NCBI GenBank assembly: GCA_949752735.1
Contig: OX457047.1
Span: forward strand, 12,899,976 to 12,963,975
Source of the DNA: Lumbricus terrestris
Taxonomy: Eukaryota; Annelida; Clitellata; Crassiclitellata; Lumbricidae
DNA length: 64,000 bases
Direction of reading: 5' to 3'
The number at the start of each line of letters is the position of its first letter. Positions within the stretch are counted from its first letter, which is position 1. The translations under genes were made by a program, and so were the position numbers. This document shows, piece by piece, positions 42,650 through 52,105 of this stretch. A model generated the notes under the pieces. It did not search any database. It saw only the letters and a list, made by a program, of their open reading frames with translations, and was not told the origin of the DNA.

Positions 42650-43460
42650 TATTGTAATTGTAATTGTAATTGAACTTTTATAAAGCGCCGCTCACAAATT
42701 CAGTAGCGCTCCCGACCCAAATTAGTGCTCCCGCTAACAAATAGTATAGTCTTCAGGCGTTTACGAAACAGGGGAAGAGAAAGACCAAGGAGTTCCAGAC
42801 GTAGCTTGTGAGGAAGACGATTCCAACAAGAAGGGCCAACATAGGCGACGCTTCTAGACTGAGCTGTAGCTCCACGCATGCGAGGAACAATAAGAAGGCC
42901 ATTGGAAGCCGAGCGGAGGGCAGAGCGACCAGGAAGAGTGGAGACCAGATTACACAATGCCCAAAGATATGAAGGGGCGACCCCAAGAAGAGAGTTGCGC
43001 ATAAGTGTCAGAATCTTGAACTCAATGCGCTGAGGTAAAGGAAGCCAGTGAAGAGTGTCCCGGATGAAATCAGATATGTGAGAGAATTTTGGAAGACCAG
43101 CAATTAGGCGGGCAGCAGCATTGAGTATTGACTGAAGTTTAGAGAGGTTAAGAGAGGAGAGGCCAGCATATGCAGAGTTTCCGAAGTCAACCCTAGAGCA
43201 AATCAGTGCATGGACAAGCGCCTTGAGCGCTTGAAGAGAGAGTGGCGGATAGTACGCAATTGTCGCAGGTGATAGAAGCATGTTCGAGAGACTCGGTTAA
43301 CATGATCAGAAAGAGAAAGGACAGGATCCAGAGTAAATCCCAAATCACGAACAGTTTGAGAAAAATGGATATCTTAGACGGGCAGACAGGCAGAGTCACC
43401 CAGGAAAAATTAATGACAAGCAAATCTTTACATGAACTTAATCCATACATTGTGTAGTAA
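42650..43460 (-). pseudogene. CR1/L2-type LINE, RT C-terminal half
   Basis: The minus strand reads ALICSRVDFGNSAYAGLSSL, ILNAAARLIAGLPKFSHISD, LHWLPLPQRIEFKILTLMRN and then GPSCWNRLPHKLR, the same architecture as the copy at 35108-36375. Upstream in another frame, HFSQTVRDLGFTLDP and LSLSDHVNRVSRTCF give the RDLG block, with frameshifts near 43270. The 3' end is tataaagcgcc plus a (TAATTG)n tail at 42655-42675. It starts just past the RT catalytic centre, so it is 5'-truncated. Confidence 0.88.
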
Positions 43461-43502
43461 GTCCTGGTGAAGATGCCCACAGATCGGACGACAATTAATA
43501 TA

Positions 43503-43983
43503 CAGGGTGGACCAAAAAAAGAAGCCTCTAAGGTTTTTCTAGGTTTTTTTGCCAATATCTTGGCCAGAAGTAAGAATTTTGAAATGAAATTTTACAGTCT
43601 TAAAGACAATTCATATCTACACATGATGGCCAGATTTCATCAAAATATTTCAAACAGAACAAAAGTTATACCACTTTTAGTCAGTCCACCCAATGTATGT
43701 TTTTTACGATTTCAGTATATAACGCAACAAATACCCGGATTTGAACCTGATAGGCCTACATTATCAAATGTGGAGCTATATCCAGCTATGCTGGAGAAAT
43801 ACCACAATCTGCGGCCAAAACCCAGAGAATTGAAGGTCGCATTGGAGTTGATTTGGGAAGATTTATCACTGGAGCGCATCAACAAGGCCATCAAGAATTT
43901 GCAAGGAGACTCATAATAAGTGTGGGTACTGGTGGTGGACACATTGAACACAAATTGTGAAGCACTATCGAGTTTGTCTATAT
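43503..43983 (+). mobile_element. Rearranged Tc1/mariner fragment
   Basis: TA-flanked cagggtggaccaaaaaaag starts an arm like 10780. Within the fused plus frame (43467-43916) transposase C-terminal text follows: MLEKYHNLRPKPRELKVALE, LIWEDLSLERINKAIKN and, past a break, GGHIEHKL near 43955. Here TIR and transposase are in head-to-tail order opposite to the 10780 and 14664 copies, so this copy is inverted internally or joined from two ends. The right end is missing after about 43983. Confidence 0.7.
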
Positions 43984-44490
43984 GAATGCAATAAGCTTTA
44001 CTAAAGTACACAAAATTTCTATTTTATTAATTTGTTGGTCTACTTCAACTCTTTCAATAGCATTCACATGAATCACCTTGAAAAACATCACTCAAAAATA
44101 CAGATTTAAAAATGCAACAGCTTGAAATTAATAATTAATATTGCACGTTAAATCGAGGTTACTATGACAAATGTTTCTTCAATCATAAGAATCCTTGCAA
44201 ATCAAATTTTGCACAGGTCAGAAAACAGATGATCAGAAATAATGAAACAGAAAATTGAAATGTACTGTAATAATGTAGCCAAGATCATAAAAAAGTGCAG
44301 ATTGATTAGCAGAAATTAAAACTCAACAGTGTGGGCTAAAATCTACTGTAGAAAAAATATTAGGTGGGTCTAGCACAGTTTGTAAGAAACACTATACAAA
44401 CTATGTTTAGTCCTACATAGCAATGCAAAACAATTGGGTATAAGCATCAATCTATACAATGAAATGATTAAGCTACTTTAGCAGATATTT
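43984..44490. other. 3' flank of the 1,519-aa gene
   Basis: AT-rich DNA between the mariner break and the stop codon of the large gene. It probably holds its 3' UTR (minus strand). No clear AATAAA, terminal repeat or TSD was found by eye. Confidence 0.35.
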
Positions 44491-47400
44491 TCATTGCTCA
44501 TTAAAGTCCATGTCAGTTTCTACAGCGTCTTCATGAGCTTCAAGGCCTTTCTTTGTTGTCACATAATCTAGAACTATCTGAAAATTATCATCATCAGTCT
44601 CACTGTCATTTTCTTTGGCAACCAGTTCAGCATTGTCACACACCTTTCCACAACAGTGCTTGCAAGCAGGAATACATCTCAGACCATTTTTCCGACATGA
44701 ACACAACCGAGTGCTGCAAGGAATTTTTGCTAACATTTTGCACTTGCAAGCAATGACATTCAATAAATCATCTGGCGCAGCTTTTAAATCAGTTGGTATT
44801 GGGACATAAGCATTGTTCTCAATCTCCCAACCCCAATCTTCTGCATTCAACTGCACGTCCATTAAGTACTTCCATTGAATAACTTGCAGGTGAACGCGTA
44901 GGATGTGGTATTGTGCCGCATTTTCAGTTGGAGGGAGTCGCTCAGGATTTGGAGGCGTCTTAGCTGTAGCTAGCTGATGCATGTATGAAACATATCGTAA
45001 GTGGTTAAGCGTGTCATCATTCCGACCACCGTATAACGCTGTCATCAGTTTTAACCCAGCTTCAACAACTTCCTGACGTGAAGCACCTGCTGATTCGAGT
45101 ATTTCTGTTTGACATTCATTGTCCTTGGTTGAGATCAAACCTCTGAAAACTTTTCGTTTGCCATGACCAAACAAACTTGAAGTAGTATCGCATCCACTTA
45201 GGGCATGCACAACTAGCAACTGCCGTGCAGCTTTCCCACCAATTGCGTTGCAAACACTACGCACAGGTGTGATTGCAGCGCGTGTAGAACGACTTCGATT
45301 AATTTCCGACAGCATAAATATGTCTGCGAATTCAGATTTGAAATGATGAACCAACAGAACCAATATATCCGTGTCATCAGCAACAAGAGTCACAGCTATT
45401 TGTTGGCTAGCAAACTGGAGAGCACAGCGAACGATCAAAGTGTCAGCATCGTCTTTGGCATGTTGAACTTCATAACCGTTCATACTTAAGAGACGAGACA
45501 GAAGCAGCACAAAAGCTTGCTTGTTCTTCGCATTCAACAAGAAGGCAGATTGGTTTTTGTACACTGGGTTGGTTTCAGTTACATCAATGTCAGGACTACA
45601 ATTTTTAGCTCTCCTGCTATGTTCAAGGTCTTTCACTGATGGTCCATTGGTGTAGCCATCAAAAATCACAGTGCAAATCATGCCATAATGTTTCTTTACA
45701 AAATGCAAGTACTGTTCAGCAATGTCCAAATATGTACCAGTTTGACTCCAGACAACTCGATGTAATAATGAACCACCATCAATCACATATGTCGGCGGAA
45801 GCTCAGACTTCAATGGTGCATTGCTCAAACTCCGTCTAAGTTCGGTGGTCAATACTGACTTATTTGTCTTACGCAAGCCATAATCTGTGAATAAGGCTGT
45901 AGGAACAATAGTCAGCTCATATTTGAAATAATCTTCCAGATCGGAACATGTAGGTGTTCTTGCCATTATGACCAAAAGTCGGTTAAACAGGAAACTCTTG
46001 TCTGTGATTACATTTTTCTTATTAACCTTTGACTTTTTATCTAAACTTGACAATGTTTTGATCTGATCGGCCTTCTTTAACACAACATTTGCAAACGTCA
46101 GCTCATCCATTTTGTCCATTATTGCCTGTCCAACTTCATCAGCCATGTCACAGTTCACTTTATCATCAGCTGATGCCACCAGACCAGAAGAAAGACTTCG
46201 AAGCCTAAAGTCACTTGTTTTAAATGGATCATGCACCTCAAACCACGTAAGTGTCTCTGTCAAATCTTTGAAATCTCTGTCTACTCTTGACTTTCCAAGT
46301 TCTACATGGTGGTTATCATTTGCAGTATTTTCAACATCGGTAAGGAACGACAAAGCATTGCGCACACTAGCACACTTATGCAGACTTTTTACCCAGATAA
46401 GACGAACACTTTCGTGCATACCTCTGCCATGAGTTAAGCCACCTCGACTCTTGATTGCCTTCATCATGACTTGTTCAATGATAAGGTCAGTTGACAGAGC
46501 AGCCCAGTATCTATCACTTCGACGAACAGTGTGATATCCATGATTCACAAATTTCTCGTACAGCCAAGGGTGGGTTGTGGGCAAGTCCTGCATCATCTGT
46601 AAGTATAAGCGACTGCATTTGGCGTAATTATTATGGCCTGTTGCGGCAAACAAGTTCAACATTTTATACACCATGTTCAAATGCAGATTCCAATTTCCAG
46701 TTCTTTCAGCACGGATGAAGTTCTTCAACGTTTGGATATGGTCCATGTATTGAAGCCATAACTTAGCAGTTCTGGACTTCTTTGCAAGCAATGCCTTGTA
46801 TTCAGACAGAACCTTCTCAAACTTCTTAAGACATTCTGGAGTTTCTGCATGTGGCAAAATTGAATCAACATCAGAGAGATGGTCAAAAATGAATCTGAGT
46901 TTGTCAACATCTTCAGTGTCCAGTCGATGTACATTCGAAGCATCTGTTGCTGTGCTAATTGAGTCTATTACTGGTCGGAGCAGCTTGATGCAGAGAGCAG
47001 CATCTACCAAGAAATATCCACGTAAGGCTCTCGAAACGGCCTTGCCAGACATCATGTGCACTACTGTGTTCGGACCATAACAAGTCTCCAAGACCTCTGA
47101 AAGACCAGAATCACTCATAGCCATGCCGATGCTACCAATGTAACTCATTATCATGTGGAAGCCACCAAGGCGACATACTATGTTCGTCAATTTCTCTGAA
47201 TGAATGATTTCAATGGCTTTCAGCCATAACGGTTGATCGAAGGTCACACATGCAGTTTCAAGTTTCAGTTGTTCTGCTTGGCTTGCAACAAATTTTAGAG
47301 TGGATAATATGCAACTTTTATCGGTTGGAATCATGTCTATGAGAGGCAACATTCGAAAATTTGCAGGTGGAGCATGTTCACCAATGTGTACAGTCTGCAT

Positions 47401-49050
47401 AAAACCACTCCAGTTGGGTCGTGGACTTGTCTCATTTCTGAACAACCACCCTGTATGCCACAATAAATCTAACTTGAATTCATCTAAAACTACTTGTGCG
47501 GTGCGCAGGTCTTCTATTGGCTTGTACTTTATCAAAGACAGAGGAGGCTCATTTGGTTGCACATAAGTTAGCAAAGGGATACCATGGCCACGAGTCAGTT
47601 TTACCACGTTAGACCTTGGCGAACGTTTGACAATAGCTTCTAATCCGGGCGAAAAAGTTCCCTCAGACTTGCAATTAACAGACATCGAGATAATTCCCAT
47701 TCCATGAAACGATCCCGTTCCATTCAGAGTGACAACATTATGATCAACGTTGTCAGCTGACCACTGAGTGAAAGTTTGTGGATATTCGAAAGGAAGTTCA
47801 ATCTCTGGAGTCTGAACAACCGACTGCTTGTATCGAGTCACCTCGTCATGAGATATTGAAAATCCTAAACGTGACAATGTAGTGGTCAACCATTTAGATG
47901 CCAGGACGTGATCCAAGGATACACCAATTCCAAAAAGAACAGGCGCTATCACAGACCGAGGCCTACTGGCCTGCACTATGCTGTGACCCAGAGCAACCTG
48001 TTTCAGTTCATCACAAATTAAGTTCTTCAAAAACAATCGCAGCAGAGGTGGCACCCATTCTTCAGCAACAGATCGATCACTGATGTTTGAATCTGAAGGG
48101 TACTCATCCATGTTGCATTCCATATCACGTATGCTAGCCTTGATAAGTTTAGCTGCAGTAGTAATGATTCGTTGACTTTCCTGTTCAATGTCTTTTTCTC
48201 TATTGTCATACCACTTGTCGTTCAGAACACGAGCTGCCATGTTACGAAAGCAAATTACATCCTTTCGACCAGAGATGGATGCAAAATATATGTGCTCGCC
48301 ATAACGTTTCAGCAATAAGGTTTTCAAGTATCCAGGTGTATATACACTATCGTGGTCATCAACTGCTAGCTCAATCATCTTTTCGTGCAGTTCAGCTATA
48401 GTATAAAGTTCATTGTCAGCATTTTCCATCCAATCACACAAATGCTCAAAAATGGTCATCATTCTCCTGTCGATGGGTCTACCACGTTCATTGATTTTCT
48501 CATTAGTGAAAATTGGCTTAGATTTGCTAGATGTAAAATATGCATGACAATTAATGTGGTAACGTGCTTCTGCAGCTACAAGATCACCGCATGTCTGTAA
48601 CCGTCCCAGCACTTCAAAACCCCATTCATCGTTTCTTTTCTTACAAGCTTCTGAAACTGTGTTTTGAATCTCCATCGTCATCACTTGTCTGTACCGATCA
48701 GTCACTTTTTGACAACACAAGAAGCATTCTTCTTCCCAATGAAATGGAACAATCTGTGATCTTAGGCATGCACTTGCAATTTCTTGCTCTGGTTTTTCTT
48801 GTTTAACATACTTTTCCTTTGTGAATCGTCGTTGACAGGATTTGTGAACGTTAATTACAGGTGGATTACCTGCCAAATACTCATTCAAGGGAATGTTTTC
48901 ATGCAGCTTACTAAATTTTATTAGAGTTTTTCGTCCATCAAGGCGGACTGCCGTTAGATTTTCTTGCTGTGAGCCGCAAGTGCAAATTACGCACGTCAAG
49001 CCACTGCGCTCGCCCGTGAAAGCGTTCAAAGCATTCAATTGGGCTGCCAT
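44491..49050 (-). CDS. Intact 1,519-aa single-exon gene: Cys/His clusters, XPG/FEN-like nuclease, CXC domain
   Basis: One uninterrupted frame starts MAAQLNALNAFTGERSGLTC. The N-terminus has Cys/His clusters at about residues 20-75 (CxxC ... HKSC) and 109-170 (CFLCC ... HINCH). A central region has QWSADNVDHN (429-438), VTFDQPLW (602-609), LGGFHMIMS (628-636), MMSGKAVSRALRG (666-678) and TDLIIEQ...SRGGLTHGRGMHES (854-881), a motif set I recall in multicopy uncharacterised invertebrate proteins (unverified). Residues 1085-1310 look like an XPG/FEN-family nuclease: VIDGG (D1091), IFDGY (D1131), DDADT (1200-1204), ADDTDIL (1224-1230) and SGCDTTSSLFGHGK (1285-1298), matching the spaced acidic residues and GCD...GxGK pattern. 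A single CXC (Tesmin/LIN54-like) cluster follows at about 1435-1472 and an acidic tail ends it. It lies in ACBD3 intron 1, antisense. Every other long transposon frame nearby is broken. It may be an unclassified mobile element or a retained intronless gene. Confidence 0.85.
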   Translation of the reverse strand: MAAQLNALNAFTGERSGLTCVICTCGSQQENLTAVRLDGRKTLIKFSKLHENIPLNEYLAGNPPVINVHKSCQRRFTKEKYVKQEKPEQEIASACLRSQIVPFHWEEECFLCCQKVTDRYRQVMTMEIQNTVSEACKKRNDEWGFEVLGRLQTCGDLVAAEARYHINCHAYFTSSKSKPIFTNEKINERGRPIDRRMMTIFEHLCDWMENADNELYTIAELHEKMIELAVDDHDSVYTPGYLKTLLLKRYGEHIYFASISGRKDVICFRNMAARVLNDKWYDNREKDIEQESQRIITTAAKLIKASIRDMECNMDEYPSDSNISDRSVAEEWVPPLLRLFLKNLICDELKQVALGHSIVQASRPRSVIAPVLFGIGVSLDHVLASKWLTTTLSRLGFSISHDEVTRYKQSVVQTPEIELPFEYPQTFTQWSADNVDHNVVTLNGTGSFHGMGIISMSVNCKSEGTFSPGLEAIVKRSPRSNVVKLTRGHGIPLLTYVQPNEPPLSLIKYKPIEDLRTAQVVLDEFKLDLLWHTGWLFRNETSPRPNWSGFMQTVHIGEHAPPANFRMLPLIDMIPTDKSCILSTLKFVASQAEQLKLETACVTFDQPLWLKAIEIIHSEKLTNIVCRLGGFHMIMSYIGSIGMAMSDSGLSEVLETCYGPNTVVHMMSGKAVSRALRGYFLVDAALCIKLLRPVIDSISTATDASNVHRLDTEDVDKLRFIFDHLSDVDSILPHAETPECLKKFEKVLSEYKALLAKKSRTAKLWLQYMDHIQTLKNFIRAERTGNWNLHLNMVYKMLNLFAATGHNNYAKCSRLYLQMMQDLPTTHPWLYEKFVNHGYHTVRRSDRYWAALSTDLIIEQVMMKAIKSRGGLTHGRGMHESVRLIWVKSLHKCASVRNALSFLTDVENTANDNHHVELGKSRVDRDFKDLTETLTWFEVHDPFKTSDFRLRSLSSGLVASADDKVNCDMADEVGQAIMDKMDELTFANVVLKKADQIKTLSSLDKKSKVNKKNVITDKSFLFNRLLVIMARTPTCSDLEDYFKYELTIVPTALFTDYGLRKTNKSVLTTELRRSLSNAPLKSELPPTYVIDGGSLLHRVVWSQTGTYLDIAEQYLHFVKKHYGMICTVIFDGYTNGPSVKDLEHSRRAKNCSPDIDVTETNPVYKNQSAFLLNAKNKQAFVLLLSRLLSMNGYEVQHAKDDADTLIVRCALQFASQQIAVTLVADDTDILVLLVHHFKSEFADIFMLSEINRSRSTRAAITPVRSVCNAIGGKAARQLLVVHALSGCDTTSSLFGHGKRKVFRGLISTKDNECQTEILESAGASRQEVVEAGLKLMTALYGGRNDDTLNHLRYVSYMHQLATAKTPPNPERLPPTENAAQYHILRVHLQVIQWKYLMDVQLNAEDWGWEIENNAYVPIPTDLKAAPDDLLNVIACKCKMLAKIPCSTRLCSCRKNGLRCIPACKHCCGKVCDNAELVAKENDSETDDDNFQIVLDYVTTKKGLEAHEDAVETDMDFNEQ

Positions 49051-49204
49051 CGTCTCATAAAATCTAAACTTACCGAAGTAGCATTGCTTTTCGGACGATT
49101 ACTAATTACTAAGACATATCCGAATTGTATTTAAAGCTTTTGAAACGCAAAACAACATGATTTTGTACGATCGATGTTTATTTACAAACAGCGCCGCATG
49201 CTAC

Positions 49205-49339
49205 TGAATATTCATAAAGCGGTGATTTAATTAATGAAGAAATACTACGTTTACTACTCAATATTCATACAGCGGTGATTTATTAATGGTAAATGTGACG
49301 CGTTCTGCTGAATATTCATAAAGCGGTGATTGATTGATG
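49205..49339. repeat. Three 31-bp repeats upstream of the 1,519-aa gene
   Basis: TGAATATTCATAAAGCGGTG plus atttaattaatg-like continuation occurs at 49205, 49259 and 49309 (about 50-54 bp apart), the middle copy with two changes. Each contains the palindrome GAATATTC or AATATT. They lie 155-290 bp upstream of the minus-strand start codon, so they could be promoter elements or subterminal binding sites of a mobile element. Confidence 0.85.
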
Positions 49340-49608
49340 CGCAACAGCCAAAAATATAGTTCTCTACTAAATTGCTTCCTAAAAAGATGCCAATTGATCT
49401 TAAACTGGGCATCTCTTTGTGCAACATCTACGCACAAATATGTACATGAAAAAGTAAAATGTAGCTTGTCATCAATTTTTCGGAGGTCTTACAGTGCGAA
49501 TATTTTTAACGCTCGGGCTATCTGGGAATAAGTTGCTAAGGAGTGCCATGTCAATTTTGGCAAGCTGGGCTCTACCACCAAGCCAGATGAATTGGGTTTT
49601 TTGTCATA
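49340..49608. other. Unrecognised DNA right of the repeats
   Basis: No TIR matching the left side of the 1,519-aa gene was found by eye. Confidence 0.3.
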
Positions 49609-49698
49609 CATACATACATGTCATACATACATACTTACATACATACATTACATGCATACACACCCACATACATACATACATACTTGCATACATTACAT
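49609..49698. repeat. (CATA)n microsatellite
   Basis: Interrupted run of acat/cata units with cttac and cattacat variants. It adjoins the 3' end of the LINE fragment on its right. Confidence 0.9.
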
Positions 49699-49699
49699 A

Positions 49700-50275
49700 C
49701 ATCATCATCATCAGGATCTATGGGCCATAGGCCCGTAGGTGTCCACTGCATTGTTAATCACTTTTCTCCAGAGTTCCCGCTCTTGTGCTGTTCTTCTCAA
49801 ACGTTGAAGATCTTGTTTACACCAGTCCCTAATGTCATCGATCAATTCTCGGTTAGGTCTTCCCCTCCGCCCCCATCCATAGTTACCAACATCACTGTTT
49901 TTATTTTTCAGCTATCATTCATTCTGCATATATGTCCAAATAGGTTAAATTTTCGTCTCATCACTGTTTGCATTAGGTCTTCCCTTGTATTTAGTCTTCT
50001 TCGTACCTACGATTTGTCACCTGCATTGTCCAATTCAAGTGTAGAATCCTCATTTCAAATGCCAGTGTTTTGTTCTGCTCCACCTTTTTTTATTTTCTGT
50101 GTTTCACAGACATAAAGAGCTTTGCTAAACACACATGTTCTCAATATGTCTAATTTGGTCTTGTAAATAATTTGTTTGGTGGTTTTCCATATGTTATTTA
50201 ATCTTGCCATGACCCATCTGCCTTTGCTATTCTTGCCTTTATAGCCTTTGTACAATGTACATTGTACAATCAAGA
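49700..50275 (-). pseudogene. LINE C-terminal region (RTE/I-type)
   Basis: Minus-strand frames give LNNIWKTTKQIIYKTKLDIL, RTCVFSKALYVCET, then RKFNLFGHICRMND, then GRRGRPNRELIDDIRDWCKQ and DLQRLRRTAQERELWRKV. This is the standard C-terminal succession of RTE/I-type polyproteins (LxxIWK..K.S..TK.RLL...V...LYG.E; GH..RM; GRP...W; A.DR..WR). Multiple frameshifts. The AT/CATA microsatellite at its 3' side may be its tail. Confidence 0.82.
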
Positions 50276-50810
50276 TAAGATAAGTTAAGAATATTCTTTA
50301 ATATACCAATTGCTAGATCCGCATTTTGGTGTACATACAAAGTATAATAAACAAACGTACATGATTTCTATATCCAATCAATGTCAAAGTGTTTTAGAAT
50401 AGCATAAAATCCTAAGTCCAAATCCAATATAAATTTTAAATTAAAAAAAGTTCTTTTAATGACCAACAATTTATTCTGCACTTTGCTTTATATGGTATTA
50501 CATTTAAATATGATAAAGCATCCTCGTCAAAAAAGATTTCCTCATTAGGTTGTCCGCCCTGGGAATGATTCGGTCATGTAGTCTTGGCCTCATGGAATAA
50601 GACTGGGGCCTCAATGGTGGGAGGAGTGGGTTTAACACATGTCCTGGATTAAGTAGGAGGGCAGCGAAGAGCCTCCCGTCTGCCGTTCTACACAGAGCCT
50701 CAAATGTAGGATTGTCCTCAGGAAGGTAATGCATTCGGATCAAACGGTCCAATATGGCCTGCAGTCTGCCGCGTTCCTGCTGATTGGTAACACGCTGGCA
50801 CGAAGAACAG
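50276..50810 (-). pseudogene. LINE C-terminus (jockey/CR1-like) with 3' tail
   Basis: The minus strand reads LDRLIRMHYLPEDNPTFEAL, CRTADGRLFAALLLNPGHVL, NPLLPPLRPQSYSMRPRLHD, then RKSFLTRMLYHI: the same C-terminal module as at 32040-32290, less decayed. The 3' end near 50280 is ttaaagaatattcttaactt followed by atcttatctt, the family tail also seen at 60683. Confidence 0.85.
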
Positions 50811-51125
50811 AAGGAACCGGGATCTAATCCCGGTGGCCCCTTAAGGTTGACTCAGCCGCCACTCGCCAGATGGGAGTGTAATAGAGAACCATCTCTCAAT
50901 TGGTGCCCAGTGGGTAGGCCTATAATCTAGTCCAGACGAAGATTTAATGTTTCTGGAGCACACAGGAGCATCCGGTGGACGATCGCCGATTGAGGCGTTC
51001 AGCGCCGAGCAGTGAAACGGGGTTTGGGTGGGGAATGTGTCCCTGATCATCCAAATTTTTAGTTGAATTTCCACATTACACTGACAGCAATTTAAGTTGT
51101 CGAAGGAAATTGGTCTATTTCTGTG
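50811..51125. other. ACBD3 intron 1, unrecognised
   Basis: Moderately GC-rich; the minus frame at 50841-51074 has no known motif. Confidence 0.3.
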
Positions 51126-51133
51126 CTAGCATG

Positions 51134-51328
51134 CAGGGCTGTTTCTAAGGAATTTTTAGAACTGCACAAAACCTTTCTTTGCCTTCCCATCCTCCATGTT
51201 AAATTACTCACACTCGCAAAACAATGACCTTTTTCACTAGTTTTTACTGCACATAATTGCTTTTGCAACTGCACAGATCCATTTAGAACTGCACATTTTG
51301 TGTACAACTGCACGCTAAAAAAGCCCTG
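51134..51328. mobile_element. hAT MITE, 195 bp, perfect 8-bp TSD
   Basis: The ends cagggctgtttctaag and aaaaaagccctg are flanked by exact ctagcatg copies at 51126-51133 and 51329-51336. The interior repeats ttagaactgcaca three times. Same terminal class (CAGGGCTG) as the MITE at 10015. Confidence 0.92.
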
Positions 51329-51604
51329 CTAGCATGAGCGGTCAAACGACCATTAGGACCCTAGCGCGACCTGCCGGTCGATATAGTTCTTGAGCCGCTA
51401 TTTAAATCTTAGGCTTTTAGGCCTATTATGAGATCTTTCTCGTTACTCCTTGATAGTTCTTTGAATTTATCAACTGAACTCACTAGCCTACTAAAGATGT
51501 AATAATTCTCCATATAAAATGACAACGTCTCTTTTGTTAAGACTTTTTTAAAGGCTATAAACTACACTTTATTCTGTGGTTTACATAAAATTGACGTTTT
51601 CAAT

Positions 51605-51728
51605 ATTCAAATTTCCTTCTTGCCAAAAACCGGGACAATTTGGCCTTTTTCCATAAGTCTTCGGGACACCGGGACGCACCACGAAAAACCGGGACATGTC
51701 CCGGAAAACCTGGACGTATGGTCACCCT
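51605..51728. mobile_element. hAT-type terminal fragment (ACCATACGTCC class)
   Basis: The minus strand begins TAGGGTGACCATACGTCCAG and runs on with a tandem ccgggacat / gtcccgg palindromic segment. This terminus class is widespread in animal hAT MITEs. The other end was not found. Confidence 0.55.
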
Positions 51729-51960
51729 AAACTAGACTCATGCTGCTTCTTTGTGTCTTTTATTGGTAATGTTTCTAATTGCTTTCTAACTTGTTCTTAC
51801 TACCGGTAATGCCAATTGATGTCTTTGTAACAGTAACAAAGCTGTGTCAGAATTTAAGTATTCTGAACTTGCAAAAGTTGATTTGTGATTGTTTATTTTG
51901 TAACCTTGCAGAGTTGCCTTTACTTTTATGTAAAGTTGCAATTTTCTGTTGAATTTACAG

Positions 51961-52105
51961 AGAAAGAAGGCAGTAAAGCACTTCATGCAACATATAAAGA
52001 AAAACTTAAACTTGTTGCTCTCACCAAGCAAATTGCTTTTGGTAAATATCAACCTGATGCTATGCCTGAAGTTGGTTTTTTTGATGTTGTCGGGAATGAC
52101 AGAAG
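51961..52105 (+). CDS. ACBD3: ACBD3 exon 2, acyl-CoA-binding domain
   Basis: After the acceptor gaatttacag the frame reads EKEGSKALHATYKEKLKLVA, LTKQIAFGKYQPDAMPEVGF, FDVVGNDRR and donor gtaag. This is the core of the ACBP fold in ACBD3: Y..KLKLVAL.KQ, then the P.....P..GFFD..GNDRR motif that replaces the usual KWDAW loop region. It is 145 nt; 1 nt from exon 1 plus 2 nt pending into exon 3 keep the frame. Confidence 0.95.

Noticed and set aside
44553..48806. Many plus-strand frames of 60-106 aa opposite the 1,519-aa gene
   Set aside because: Shadows of the large minus-strand frame; no motifs.
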